NCBI RefSeq assembly: GCF_020911885.1
Contig: NZ_CP087132.1
Coordinates: forward strand, 3,162,001-3,226,000
DNA from: Flavobacterium acetivorans
Lineage (GTDB): Bacteria > Bacteroidota > Bacteroidia > Flavobacteriales > Flavobacteriaceae
Length of the DNA: 64,000 nucleotides
Direction of reading: 5' to 3'
Both the position numbers and the translations under genes were made by a program. The notes under the pieces were generated by a model, which searched no databases, was not told the origin of the DNA, and saw only the letters and a program-made list of their open reading frames with translations. Of the stretch, positions 7,668 through 15,984 are shown in pieces. The number at the start of each line of letters is the position of its first letter. Positions within the stretch are counted from its first letter, which is position 1.

Positions 7668-9308
7668 GGCTTTTGCGTGATTTAAGGCCGAATCAGAAAC
7701 GATAGTTCCCGATAGCATTTGTGCAATTTCAACAACCCTTTCTTCCTCCGTTAATAGCTTTAACTCTGATTGGGTCTCTTCTCCAACAGTGGATTTAAAA
7801 ACTTTAAAATGAGCATCACCCTTGGCTGCAATTTGCGGCAAATGTGTAATGGCAAAGATTTGCATTTTCAGACTCATCTCCTTCATGATTTCTCCCATTT
7901 TTATGGCAATTTCGCCGGAAACTCCCGTGTCAATTTCATCAAAAATCAAAGTTGGAAGTTTAGAATACTGCGCTAATATTGCTTTGACTGCCAGCATGAT
8001 TCTGGACATTTCTCCGCCAGAAGCTACCTTTTTAAGCAAACCAAAATCAGTTCCTTTATTAGCCGAAAACAAGAATTGCAATTCATCTTTTCCGTTTGCA
8101 AAATAAGTTGCTGTCTTGTTAACTTCAATATTAAAACGAACATTAGGCATTCCTAAAGTTTCTAAAATACTGATTAGTTTTTGAGATAATATTGGAATCG
8201 AAACTAATCTCTTTTGATGAATAGCTTCTGCTAATCCATCTAATTGTTCGGATTTTTGCTCTATTGAAGTAGTCAATTCAGCAATTTCGCCATCTAAATT
8301 ACCCAATTCAAAAACCGAATCTTCTAATTTAGCTTGAATTTCCAATAATTCATCAACAGACGAAACCTGATGCTTTTTCTGCAAATTAAAAATGAGCTGT
8401 AGTTTTTGGCTAATTAAATCCAATTGTTCCGGATCATTGATCAGCTTCTCTGAACATCGATTAAGCTCATCGGCAATATCTTCAAATTCTATTTGCAAAC
8501 TCGTTATTCTTTCTAATTGAGAAGAATATTCGGGCGAAAAGGAAGCAATCTTTTGCAAGGATGCTTTAATCTCTTTTAGGTTGTGCGAAACCCCTATTTG
8601 TTCTTCATTGGCAATAGCCAAAGATCTATCGATGGCTTCTTTGATGATCTCAACATTATTCAATTTTTCAAAATCAGCTTCCAGAATTTCCTGTTCACCG
8701 GATTTCAATTGCGCTTCAACCAATTCATTTAAAACAAAAGTGTTGTATTCCTGCTCTTTTGCAGATTCACTTTGCTTTTTAATCAAGGAATTTAATTTGG
8801 TTTTATCGGATTTATAACTTTTTAAAACCGATTGATATGCGACCATATCTCTTTGTACATCAGCAATAGCATCTATAATTTCAAACTGCACATTTTCATC
8901 AGAAAGCTCTTGTGTTTGCTGTTGCGAGTGAATATCAATCAAAAAAAGACCTAATTCCTGAAGTTCCTGAAGATTTACAGGACTATCATTAATAAAAGCT
9001 CTCGATTTCCCCGAAGGAAGAATTTCCCGTCTGATGATAGTATCCTCTTCATAATCCAGATCATTTGCTTCAAAAAATGCTTCTAAATTGTATTTGGAGA
9101 TTTCAAACTGTGCTTCTATGATACACTTTTCTTCTTTATTTTTTAGAGAAGTTAAGTCGGCTCTTTTTCCCAAAACCAATCCTAAAGCTCCTAAAATAAT
9201 TGATTTACCCGCACCGGTTTCTCCCGTAATAATTGAAAATCCTTTAGAGAAATCTATGCTTAATTTTTCTATTAAGGCATAGTTTTTTATCGATAGATTG
9301 GTTATCAT
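7656..9308 (-). CDS. recN: DNA repair protein RecN
   Basis: SMC-like ATPase that helps hold DNA ends during recombinational double-strand break repair; cytoplasmic. The 550 residues match family length. The N-terminal Walker A GETGAGKS is at 29-36, the middle (about 150-370) is coiled-coil, and the C-terminal half has the ABC signature ASGGEMSR and Walker B LIFDEIDTGVSG. It is the last gene of the bamD-rpoZ-coaBC-DUF4835-recN run, 55 bases after DUF4835. Confidence 0.97.
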   Translation of the reverse strand: MITNLSIKNYALIEKLSIDFSKGFSIITGETGAGKSIILGALGLVLGKRADLTSLKNKEEKCIIEAQFEISKYNLEAFFEANDLDYEEDTIIRREILPSGKSRAFINDSPVNLQELQELGLFLIDIHSQQQTQELSDENVQFEIIDAIADVQRDMVAYQSVLKSYKSDKTKLNSLIKKQSESAKEQEYNTFVLNELVEAQLKSGEQEILEADFEKLNNVEIIKEAIDRSLAIANEEQIGVSHNLKEIKASLQKIASFSPEYSSQLERITSLQIEFEDIADELNRCSEKLINDPEQLDLISQKLQLIFNLQKKHQVSSVDELLEIQAKLEDSVFELGNLDGEIAELTTSIEQKSEQLDGLAEAIHQKRLVSIPILSQKLISILETLGMPNVRFNIEVNKTATYFANGKDELQFLFSANKGTDFGLLKKVASGGEMSRIMLAVKAILAQYSKLPTLIFDEIDTGVSGEIAIKMGEIMKEMSLKMQIFAITHLPQIAAKGDAHFKVFKSTVGEETQSELKLLTEEERVVEIAQMLSGTIVSDSALNHAKALLN

Positions 9309-9363
9309 TTATTGTGTTTTTATTATGAAGATATAAATTTATTGAAAAACCAGCGAGATTAAT

Positions 9364-10248
9364 TTAATATTTAATTAATTCCCATTTGCTGGAATTCAGA
9401 GGAGATGTTTTATTCAAACTATCTATTAAATCCGAAACGGTAATACTAGGTCCTCCTGAAAAAATGGAAAGAATTTCGTCTGATTTGGCATCCAAAAAGA
9501 CACGAGTTAAAAAAGCGTTGGGCTTCGAAGAATTCAGTTTACCTAAATTCAACAAGGAAGTTTTGATTTTCTCTTTTGCCTCCTTTAAGTCTTTAGACAT
9601 GGTATCTAAACCGGAATGATAATCAAATGTAGTTTTACGTACGGCAGAAAAAGTAGGAGAAAGCATGTCGTTGATAAGGAAATAACGGTTTTGGTTTCCA
9701 TCAATCTGACTCCAACCTTTAGAACCGCCTTGCTGAGCTACATTGGCAATGTTTTGTGCTATCTCAAAATTTGGATCACCTCCTTCAAGTGCAAACGTAT
9801 CTTCGTCCATTCCTAAAATTATATAGCTATAGAAAGAAATCACCGAAACAAGATTGGATTCAAAAACAGTAGGATTGAAAACTAAATTCTCGAATTCCGT
9901 ATATTGAAAATTAAAATCTTTGTCATTGTAATTCAATACAGGCGTAGCATAAGAAGAATTATATATAGGCCTTGAAGATTGTACCTGAATAGAAGCCGAA
10001 AATTGATCTGAACTATTTGATAAAATGGTGATATACATCGAGCAATTTATCTTTTCGTTTTGACTGTAGCTTTGATTAGTCCAAGCCGTTTTATTGACAA
10101 ATTCATTCAACGAAGTTTCTAAAGTTTTAAAAACTTGTTGATTAGCATTACTTAATTTTTGAGAATTTACCGTTACTGTACAATTTAGCTGTTGGGCTTG
10201 TGTAAGTCCAAATGCAAATAGTAAAAAAAAAGTAATTATCTTATTCAT
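9364..10248 (-). CDS. DUF4835 family exported protein
   Basis: A 294-residue exported protein recognised as DUF4835, a Bacteroidota family of unknown function. A clear signal peptide (about 19 residues, ending near TQAQ) is followed by a mixed alpha/beta region with no enzymatic motif that I can name. Its start overlaps the end of coaBC by 8 bases, which implies translational coupling. The constant company of bamD suggests an envelope role, but that is inference from context only. Confidence 0.85.
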   Translation of the reverse strand: MNKIITFFLLFAFGLTQAQQLNCTVTVNSQKLSNANQQVFKTLETSLNEFVNKTAWTNQSYSQNEKINCSMYITILSNSSDQFSASIQVQSSRPIYNSSYATPVLNYNDKDFNFQYTEFENLVFNPTVFESNLVSVISFYSYIILGMDEDTFALEGGDPNFEIAQNIANVAQQGGSKGWSQIDGNQNRYFLINDMLSPTFSAVRKTTFDYHSGLDTMSKDLKEAKEKIKTSLLNLGKLNSSKPNAFLTRVFLDAKSDEILSIFSGGPSITVSDLIDSLNKTSPLNSSKWELIKY

Positions 10249-11452
10249 TAAAATAGGCTATAACTTTATTTAATATATCATCAGCAACCGCTTCCTTTGA
10301 TTTCAATTCTTTAGGCTCAATCTGGAACGCCTTATCGATTAAGGTAACCTTATTCGTTGGTTTTCCAAAACCGGCTCCTGCATCCTGTAAAGAATTTAAA
10401 ACTATCAAATCTAAGTTTTTTTTCTGGATTTTAGCCTTTGCATTTTCAATTTCATTTTCTGTCTCCAAAGCAAAGCCAATTAAAAACTGATTTTTCTTCT
10501 TTTCCCCCAAGGAAGCTAAGATATCTTTGGTTTTCTCGAGCTCAATAACAAAATTATCAGCCGCTTTTTTAATTTTTTGAGCCGCTACATTCTTTGGCCT
10601 GTAATCAGCAACCGCTGCTGCTGCAATTCCTACATCAACTTCGTCAAAATACTGATGACAAGCTTCAAACATTTCCTGAGCCGAAACCACATTAACAACT
10701 TCAATCAAAGAATGGCTTAGTTTTAGACTTGTAGGTCCAGCCACCAAAATTACCTTGGCACCTAAGTTTGCAGCGCTAATTGCAATATCAAAGCCCATCT
10801 TACCCGAAGAATGATTTCCTATAAAACGCACAGGATCTATTGCTTCGTATGTGGGTCCGGCAGTAATTAATATTTTTTTTCCTTTTAGAGGTAATTTACT
10901 TTCTAAATCAGCTTCTAAAAAAGCAATTATATTTTCGGGTTCAGCCATTCTTCCTTCACCAGAAAGACCGCTGGCCAATTCACCGCTTTCAGCAGGAATT
11001 AGGGTATTTCCAAATTCTTGCAGAGTTTTGAAACTTGCTATTGTAGAAGGATGTTTGTACATATCTAAATCCATTGCCGGAGCAAAATAGACAGGACATT
11101 TAGCCGATAAATAAGTTGCTATAAGAAGGTTGTCACAATTACCATTTGCCATTTTAGACAAGGTGTTTGCTGTTGCGGGCGCAATAATCATCATATCGGC
11201 CCAAAGCCCTAATTCTACATGATTATTCCATTGTTCATTCTCTTCATCTTGATTGAAAAAAGTAGAATGCACCGGATTTTTAGAAAGGGTAGATAAGGTA
11301 AGTGGAGTTACAAAATCCTTAGAAGCAGGTGTCATTATCACTTGGACATGTGCACCTGCTTTTATGAAAAGTCGTACTAATGACGCTGTTTTATAGGCGG
11401 CAATTCCGCCAGAAATTCCCAGCAAAATTTTCTTACCGCTTAAAACTGACAT
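10241..11452 (-). CDS. coaBC: Bifunctional phosphopantothenoylcysteine decarboxylase / phosphopantothenate-cysteine ligase
   Basis: Two consecutive steps of coenzyme A synthesis in one 403-residue cytoplasmic protein. The N-terminal CoaC flavoprotein domain shows GISGGIAAYK (12-21), the active-site His78 (NNHVE), PATANT, and PAMD with the following Met segment. The CoaB ligase domain starts near residue 190 (KILITAGPTYEAID) and includes the NHSSGKMG motif. It lies 7 bases after rpoZ and overlaps DUF4835 by 8 bases, within the envelope/housekeeping operon. Confidence 0.97.
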   Translation of the reverse strand: MSVLSGKKILLGISGGIAAYKTASLVRLFIKAGAHVQVIMTPASKDFVTPLTLSTLSKNPVHSTFFNQDEENEQWNNHVELGLWADMMIIAPATANTLSKMANGNCDNLLIATYLSAKCPVYFAPAMDLDMYKHPSTIASFKTLQEFGNTLIPAESGELASGLSGEGRMAEPENIIAFLEADLESKLPLKGKKILITAGPTYEAIDPVRFIGNHSSGKMGFDIAISAANLGAKVILVAGPTSLKLSHSLIEVVNVVSAQEMFEACHQYFDEVDVGIAAAAVADYRPKNVAAQKIKKAADNFVIELEKTKDILASLGEKKKNQFLIGFALETENEIENAKAKIQKKNLDLIVLNSLQDAGAGFGKPTNKVTLIDKAFQIEPKELKSKEAVADDILNKVIAYFNE

Positions 11453-11459
11453 TGTAGTA

Positions 11460-11777
11460 TTATTTGTTTGAATCTCTATGATAGATTTTACCGTCTAACC
11501 ATTCTTGAACTGCTAACGCATGTGGTTTTGGTAATTTTTCATAGAATTTTGAAACTTCGATTTGTTCTTTATTTTCAAAAACTTCTTCAAGACTGTCATT
11601 GTATGTAGCAAATTCTTCTAATTTCTCAGTCAATTCTTTTTTGATTTCAGAGTTGATTTGGTTTGCTCTTTTAGCCATAATGGTTATCGCTTCATATACA
11701 TTACCAGTAGGCTCTTCAATAACTGTTTTATTGTAAGTTATTGTATTTACTGGAGCATTCGTCTTTTTTAAATCCAT
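11460..11777 (-). CDS. rpoZ: RNA polymerase omega subunit (Rpb6-like)
   Basis: A 105-residue member of the Bacteroidota omega family. Omega stabilises the beta' subunit during RNA polymerase assembly. The conserved core is NVYEAITIMAKRANQI followed by acidic helices, as in RpoZ/Rpb6 proteins. It sits 8 bases after bamD and 7 bases before coaBC; linkage of omega with coaBC is common across bacteria. The N-terminus is short and unstructured, with no alternative start needed. Confidence 0.9.
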   Translation of the reverse strand: MDLKKTNAPVNTITYNKTVIEEPTGNVYEAITIMAKRANQINSEIKKELTEKLEEFATYNDSLEEVFENKEQIEVSKFYEKLPKPHALAVQEWLDGKIYHRDSNK

Positions 11778-11785
11778 GACTTTAT

Positions 11786-12580
11786 TTATTTAGTAAAATT
11801 TTGTAAATCTTTTTCAACACGAACTAACATTTCGTCCGCCTTCTCTTTGTATTTTGTATTGGCATCAAACTTCATCAAATTTGAATAGGCTGTTTTAGCA
11901 ACATTCAATCGTTCTTCCATTTTAGAAGGAATACTATTAATGGCTAATAAATAAGCGGAATCAAATCTATAAAACAAGGCATCTTCTTTGAATGGTGTTC
12001 CCGGATAATCTGCAATAAAATTATCTAAAGCTACCAAAGCGGCTTTATAATCAGAAATCGTGTGGTACCCTTTAGCGTTTTCAAAAACCTTTTTCTCAAT
12101 TTTTTGCGACAACACTTTTACCGCTTCATTGGCTTCCGCCAAGTATTGAGAGTTAGGAAATCTATCAATAAAAGATTGCAATTTTTCTATCCCTTTAAAA
12201 GTATCCGTTTGATCTAAGCTATATACTGGAGAAAGCATAGAATAACTTTTAGCCCCTAAATAAGCTGCTTCTTCTATTTTCTCACTTTTAGGATATCCTG
12301 AAACAAAACTTTCAAACTGATAACCTGCTAAATAATATTGTTTGGTTTTGTAATACGATTGTGCAAACATATAAAACAACTTTTCTGCTTGCGGTTTTCC
12401 TCTATAAGCTGGAGCAATTTGTTCAAAAAGGCGAATTGCCTTTGAATACTTCCCCGCTTCATATAAGGTAGTTCCCATCTGAAATTTAGCAGCAACATCT
12501 TCGTTTTTCAATGCTTTTTGATATTCACCACAAGAGACAAAAACAACCAAAACAAGCAATAGAGATATAATTTTTTTCAT
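11786..12580 (-). CDS. bamD: Outer membrane assembly lipoprotein BamD
   Basis: An essential-type lipoprotein of the BAM complex that inserts beta-barrel proteins into the outer membrane. The signal peptide ends in a lipobox with Cys17 (VFVSCGEY). The mature 248 residues form tetratricopeptide-like repeats (for example the segments around 35-60, 75-105 and 150-175). It is the first gene of the operon and has a consensus promoter at 12648-12677 with a palindrome near the start site. The length agrees with the family. Confidence 0.94.
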   Translation of the reverse strand: MKKIISLLLVLVVFVSCGEYQKALKNEDVAAKFQMGTTLYEAGKYSKAIRLFEQIAPAYRGKPQAEKLFYMFAQSYYKTKQYYLAGYQFESFVSGYPKSEKIEEAAYLGAKSYSMLSPVYSLDQTDTFKGIEKLQSFIDRFPNSQYLAEANEAVKVLSQKIEKKVFENAKGYHTISDYKAALVALDNFIADYPGTPFKEDALFYRFDSAYLLAINSIPSKMEERLNVAKTAYSNLMKFDANTKYKEKADEMLVRVEKDLQNFTK

Positions 12581-12631
12581 ATTTATTTATTTTCTTGATC
12601 TACGGGTTACTGATAACCTACAAAAAATCAT

Positions 12632-12645
12632 ACCGAAGTTTCGGT
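12632..12645. promoter_or_regulatory. Palindrome at the predicted bamD transcription start
   Basis: ACCGAAGTTTCGGT has perfect 6-bp arms (ACCGAA/TTCGGT) around a GT centre. It lies directly downstream of the bamD -7 box, overlapping the predicted start site, where a repressor or an RNA 5' hairpin could act. Confidence 0.45.
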
Positions 12646-12647
12646 GG

Positions 12648-12677
12648 CAAATTTAGTTATTAATTTAGCTACTACAA
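12648..12677 (-). promoter_or_regulatory. bamD operon promoter, TTG-N19-TAAATTTG
   Basis: On the minus strand TTG (12677-12675), a 19-base spacer and TAAATTTG (12655-12648) match the Bacteroidota consensus exactly. The leader to the bamD ATG would be about 60 bases. Confidence 0.75.
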
Positions 12678-12710
12678 AATATTTCTTTAGTTAAAAAAAG
12701 ACCTACAATT

Positions 12711-13598
12711 TTATGCTAATTTGTTGATTTTTTTAACAAATTCATGAATCCTAACTGACAAAGATTCGTCTACACTAACCAAAGGCAAACGCACAGTATT
12801 ATCAGCAATTCCAAGCGATTGAAAAACCTCTTTAATTCCAGCCGGATTCCCTTGCTCAAAAATCATATCAATACTATCTGCCAATAAATACTGTGTTTTA
12901 AATGCTTCATCTACTTTTCTATTCAAGCCTAATCGAATCATTTCAGAGAATTCCTTTGGAAAACCTTGCCCAATTACGGATATAACACCTGCCCCTCCTG
13001 CCAAAACCATTGGCAAAGCAATCATATCATCTCCAGAAATCACCAGAAATCCTTCAGGCTTGTCTTTCAACAATTGCATCGCTTGTACTATATCCCCCGC
13101 CGCTTCTTTGATTGCTACGACATTTTTAAAATCATTAGCCAAGCGTAAAACCGTTTTTGGCAACATATTACTAGATGTTCTTCCCGGAACATTGTATAAA
13201 ATTACCGGAATAGGCGAAGCTTCTGCTACCGCTTTGAAATGCTGATAAATCCCTTCCTGCGTAGGCTTATTGTAATATGGAGAAACTGAAAGAATAGCAA
13301 CAAACTGAGACAAATCTCTTATTCTAAGCTCCTCAACAACCTTAAGAGTATTATTTCCTCCCACTCCCAACACCAATGGCAACCTTCCTTTATTGACATC
13401 GATTACCGTTTTGATAACCAATTCTTTTTCCTCTTGCGACAAAGTAGCGTTCTCTGCTGTTGTACCTAGAACCACAAGATATTCAATTCCACCGTCGACA
13501 GAATAATTAATAATTCTCTCCAAAGCTTCAGTATCTATTGAAAAATCTTTTTTAAAGGGAGTTACTAAAGCAACACCCGTACCTATTAATGACTGCAT
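12711..13598 (-). CDS. dapA: 4-hydroxy-tetrahydrodipicolinate synthase DapA
   Basis: Condenses pyruvate with aspartate semialdehyde, the first committed step to diaminopimelate and lysine; cytoplasmic TIM barrel. The 295 residues show the Thr pair in GTTAE (46-47), catalytic Tyr135 (LYNVPGR), Arg140 that binds the substrate, and the Schiff-base Lys164 (VAIKEAAGD). The DUF6913 gene ends 5 bases before this start, so the two form an operon. Confidence 0.97.
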   Translation of the reverse strand: MQSLIGTGVALVTPFKKDFSIDTEALERIINYSVDGGIEYLVVLGTTAENATLSQEEKELVIKTVIDVNKGRLPLVLGVGGNNTLKVVEELRIRDLSQFVAILSVSPYYNKPTQEGIYQHFKAVAEASPIPVILYNVPGRTSSNMLPKTVLRLANDFKNVVAIKEAAGDIVQAMQLLKDKPEGFLVISGDDMIALPMVLAGGAGVISVIGQGFPKEFSEMIRLGLNRKVDEAFKTQYLLADSIDMIFEQGNPAGIKEVFQSLGIADNTVRLPLVSVDESLSVRIHEFVKKINKLA

Positions 13599-13603
13599 GT
13601 TTA

Positions 13604-14125
13604 TTATCTATTTTGTTTAATTTTCTTTAAATATCGGAATAATTCACCAATAAAAACGTGGTAATTCTCCGTATACGTACTAATCATCAAATGATTTAAT
13701 CTTTTATCTATGGATGCAAAACCTGCTTTAAATTTTGCATTAGATCGATGCGTGATTAACATTAATATTGGCTTCTCCACATCATAATAACTAATCAGCA
13801 AATCAAATTCCTCCTTGATGAAATTATTTACCGCAGCAGCCGTTATCTCTGCATTCCAAGTTAACTCTTTGGAGCTAAAAGCAACTCCCAAATCTGATTC
13901 GCTTTTACTTAACTTATCTTTGTAAATTATTATCTTAATATTCTCTTCTAAAATTCCATTACTTACTAACTCTTTGACCAAAGCTTCTTTTTTCAAAAAA
14001 AAGCTTTCATCAACAAGCAAACCCACGGTTTTTATGGCACTGACAAGCCTAGTATTTTTTACATCATAAAAAATATTTTTTAATTTTCTTTTTAAGAAAA
14101 AACCTTTTATATAATTTAAAAACAT
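13604..14125 (-). CDS. DUF6913 family protein (unknown function)
   Basis: A 173-residue protein that I place in DUF6913, a flavobacterial family of unknown function usually next to dapA. I use the ATG at 14125 ([10 protein letters not shown]) rather than a TTG at 14146, because the upstream codons overlap a -7 promoter box (14144-14151). The N-terminus has a basic segment ([10 protein letters not shown]); the rest is alpha/beta with no catalytic motif that I recognise. A DapA-related role is only a guess from operon position. Confidence 0.75.
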   Translation of the reverse strand: MFLNYIKGFFLKRKLKNIFYDVKNTRLVSAIKTVGLLVDESFFLKKEALVKELVSNGILEENIKIIIYKDKLSKSESDLGVAFSSKELTWNAEITAAAVNNFIKEEFDLLISYYDVEKPILMLITHRSNAKFKAGFASIDKRLNHLMISTYTENYHVFIGELFRYLKKIKQNR

Positions 14126-14143
14126 ACTAATTTTACCGGTTAA

Positions 14144-14151
14144 CAAAATTA
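14144..14151 (-). promoter_or_regulatory. -7 element for DUF6913-dapA
   Basis: On the minus strand this reads TAATTTTG, matching TAnnTTTG, 18 bases upstream of the ATG at 14125. It implies a leader of about 10 to 15 bases. No -33 TTG at the right spacing. Confidence 0.45.
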
Positions 14152-14172
14152 ATTAATAAAGTCTCATTATAA

Positions 14173-14952
14173 ATGGTAAATCTAAAAAAGTATAACGGTT
14201 TTTTAAAACTTTTTGTTATATTCTTAACACTTTTTTTCACTCTTTCCTGCAGTAAACTAACTCTTCAAATTACTAAGATTGAAGAGAAATTGGTTCCCAT
14301 CACAAACACGGAAAATCAATCATCTGAAATTGAAAACTTTATCAAGCCATACCGAGAACACATTAATAACGATCTAAATGCTACTCTAGCTTATTGTCCC
14401 GAAACGCTTGACAAAAGAACAGGAACATGGCAAACTAAAATTGGTAATCTGCTTTCTGATGTAACGCTCGATTTTGGAAATCGCGTATTCAAAAGTAGAG
14501 AAAATAAAAACATTGACATTTGCTTACTTAATAATGGCGGAATTCGTTCCGTACTTCCGAAAGGAAATATAACCGCACGAAATGCTTTTGAAATTATGCC
14601 TTTTGAAAACAGCCTAGTTGTGATTGCTTTGAAAGGGGAACAAATCAAAGAACTTGTTGATTATTTTATTGCCGAAAAAAAACCACATCCCTTATCTGGA
14701 ATGTCATTTACAATTGATAAAAACAATATTGCCAAAAGTATCATGATACAAGGAAAACCCCTTAATCCTGAGAAAATTTATTACGTTGCCACCAATGATT
14801 ATTTATCAAATGGAGGAGACAATATGACTTTCTTTGCCAAAGGACTTCAGAAATTTGACTTAAATTACAAGCTCCGCGATATACTTATTGACTATTTTAA
14901 AGAAGTAGACACTATTCCGGCGCCAAATGACATTCGAATTGCAATTGAATAG
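14173..14952 (+). CDS. 5'-nucleotidase C-terminal domain lipoprotein
   Basis: A 259-residue lipoprotein (lipobox Cys26, FTLSCSKL) consisting of only the substrate-binding C-terminal domain of UshA-type 5'-nucleotidases. Motifs are NNGGIRSVLPKG, PFENSLVVI and ATNDYLSNGGDNM. The catalytic metallophosphatase domain is missing here but is encoded by the next gene (15073), so the usual single polypeptide appears split into two exported proteins. It probably acts in the periplasm or at the cell surface on nucleotides. The order (C-terminal domain first) is the reverse of the fused enzyme. Confidence 0.88.
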   Translation: MVNLKKYNGFLKLFVIFLTLFFTLSCSKLTLQITKIEEKLVPITNTENQSSEIENFIKPYREHINNDLNATLAYCPETLDKRTGTWQTKIGNLLSDVTLDFGNRVFKSRENKNIDICLLNNGGIRSVLPKGNITARNAFEIMPFENSLVVIALKGEQIKELVDYFIAEKKPHPLSGMSFTIDKNNIAKSIMIQGKPLNPEKIYYVATNDYLSNGGDNMTFFAKGLQKFDLNYKLRDILIDYFKEVDTIPAPNDIRIAIE

Positions 14953-14980
14953 TTAAAAAATACAGTTTAAAACTTTAATG

Positions 14981-15060
14981 CCTAGCCCCGATAGCAGTGA
15001 AAATCCTTTTTATTTTAAAAAAAAAAAAAAAGATTGTAACGAATAGCGGGAAATAGCTCC
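14981..15060 (+). repeat. 80-bp dispersed hairpin repeat, copy 1
   Basis: Begins CCTAGCCCCGATAGCAGTGA and ends with AGCGGGAAATAGCTCC, with an AT-rich core that includes a run of 15 A (15017-15031). The ends form an imperfect inverted repeat (CCCGATA/TAGCGGG). The same 80-bp structure recurs at 50321-50400, in the same orientation and just after a lipoprotein gene. It resembles intergenic elements that are common in Flavobacterium genomes. Confidence 0.8.
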
Positions 15061-15072
15061 AAAAAAACAGCA

Positions 15073-15984
15073 ATGAAAAGAAGAGATTTTATAGAAAAAA
15101 CAGCCGCTGGAACTGCTTTTGTAGGTTTAGGCTTGTCCATGAGTAGTTTTAAATCTTCGGAAATAAAACAACTAACCATTTTGCATACTAATGACGTTCA
15201 CAGTTATATTGATCCTTTTCCTGCGGATCATCCAAGAAATCCAAACATGGGAGGTGTTGTAAAAAGAGCCCAATTAATTGAAGCCATTCGAAAAGAAAAT
15301 TCAAATGTATTGCTGCTTGATGCTGGTGATATTTTTCAAGGTACTCCTTATTTTAATTATTATGGTGGAGAACTGGAATTCAAACTAATGAGTATGATGG
15401 GTTACGATGCTTCAACGATAGGAAACCATGACTTTGACAATGGTCTTCAAGGACTGCATGCACAACTTCCCCATGCCAGCTTCGATTTCATTTCGGCCAA
15501 TTATGATTTTAAAAACACCATTTTAGCTCCTTTTGTAAAACCTTATAAAATTTTCAATAAAAACGGAATTAAAGTTGGCGTATTTGGCCTGGGAGTAGAA
15601 CTAAGCGGCTTAGTTGACAAAAAAATGTATGAGGAAACAGTATACAATGATCCCGTGGAAACCGCTCAAGATATGGTTCGTATTTTGAAAAAAGAAGAGA
15701 AATGCGACCTAGTAATTTGCCTTTCCCATCTTGGTTACAACTATAAAAATGAACCCAATAAAATTTGCGACTTGAAATTGGCCGCAATTACCAAAGACAT
15801 AGACATGATTATTGGCGGACACACTCACACTTTTTTGGACAAACCAACGATAGTTAAAAATCTTGACGGAAAGGAAGTTTTAGTCAATCAGGTAGGATGT
15901 TATGGAATTAACCTTGGCCGAATTGATGTGTTTTTTGATTCAGATAAAAATAAAACACACGGAGGAAGATCAATTGTTGTCTAG
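15073..15984 (+). CDS. Tat-exported metallophosphatase (5'-nucleotidase catalytic domain)
   Basis: A 303-residue calcineurin-type phosphoesterase, the catalytic half of a UshA-like nucleotidase. The N-terminus MKRRDFIEKTAAG is a twin-arginine signal, so it is exported folded, probably with its metals. Metal-binding motifs are Asp41 and His43 (HTNDVHS), Asp86 (DAGD), Asn118-His119-Asp120 (GNHDFDNG) and GGHTHT near 250. The partner C-terminal domain is the preceding gene. Its 3' end overlaps the convergent membrane-protein gene by 15 bases. Confidence 0.92.
   Translation: MKRRDFIEKTAAGTAFVGLGLSMSSFKSSEIKQLTILHTNDVHSYIDPFPADHPRNPNMGGVVKRAQLIEAIRKENSNVLLLDAGDIFQGTPYFNYYGGELEFKLMSMMGYDASTIGNHDFDNGLQGLHAQLPHASFDFISANYDFKNTILAPFVKPYKIFNKNGIKVGVFGLGVELSGLVDKKMYEETVYNDPVETAQDMVRILKKEEKCDLVICLSHLGYNYKNEPNKICDLKLAAITKDIDMIIGGHTHTFLDKPTIVKNLDGKEVLVNQVGCYGINLGRIDVFFDSDKNKTHGGRSIVV

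Noticed and set aside
14126..14146. TTG start for the DUF6913 protein at 14146
   Set aside because: It falls in the -7 promoter box, and a normal ATG follows at 14125.
15017..15031. Run of 15 A as a possible phase-variable tract
   Set aside because: It is inside the intergenic 80-bp repeat, not in a coding region or promoter; length may also be a sequencing artefact.
15970..15984. Possible frameshift or misassembly where two stop-end regions overlap
   Set aside because: A 15-base convergent overlap is normal in compact genomes, and both reading frames end cleanly.
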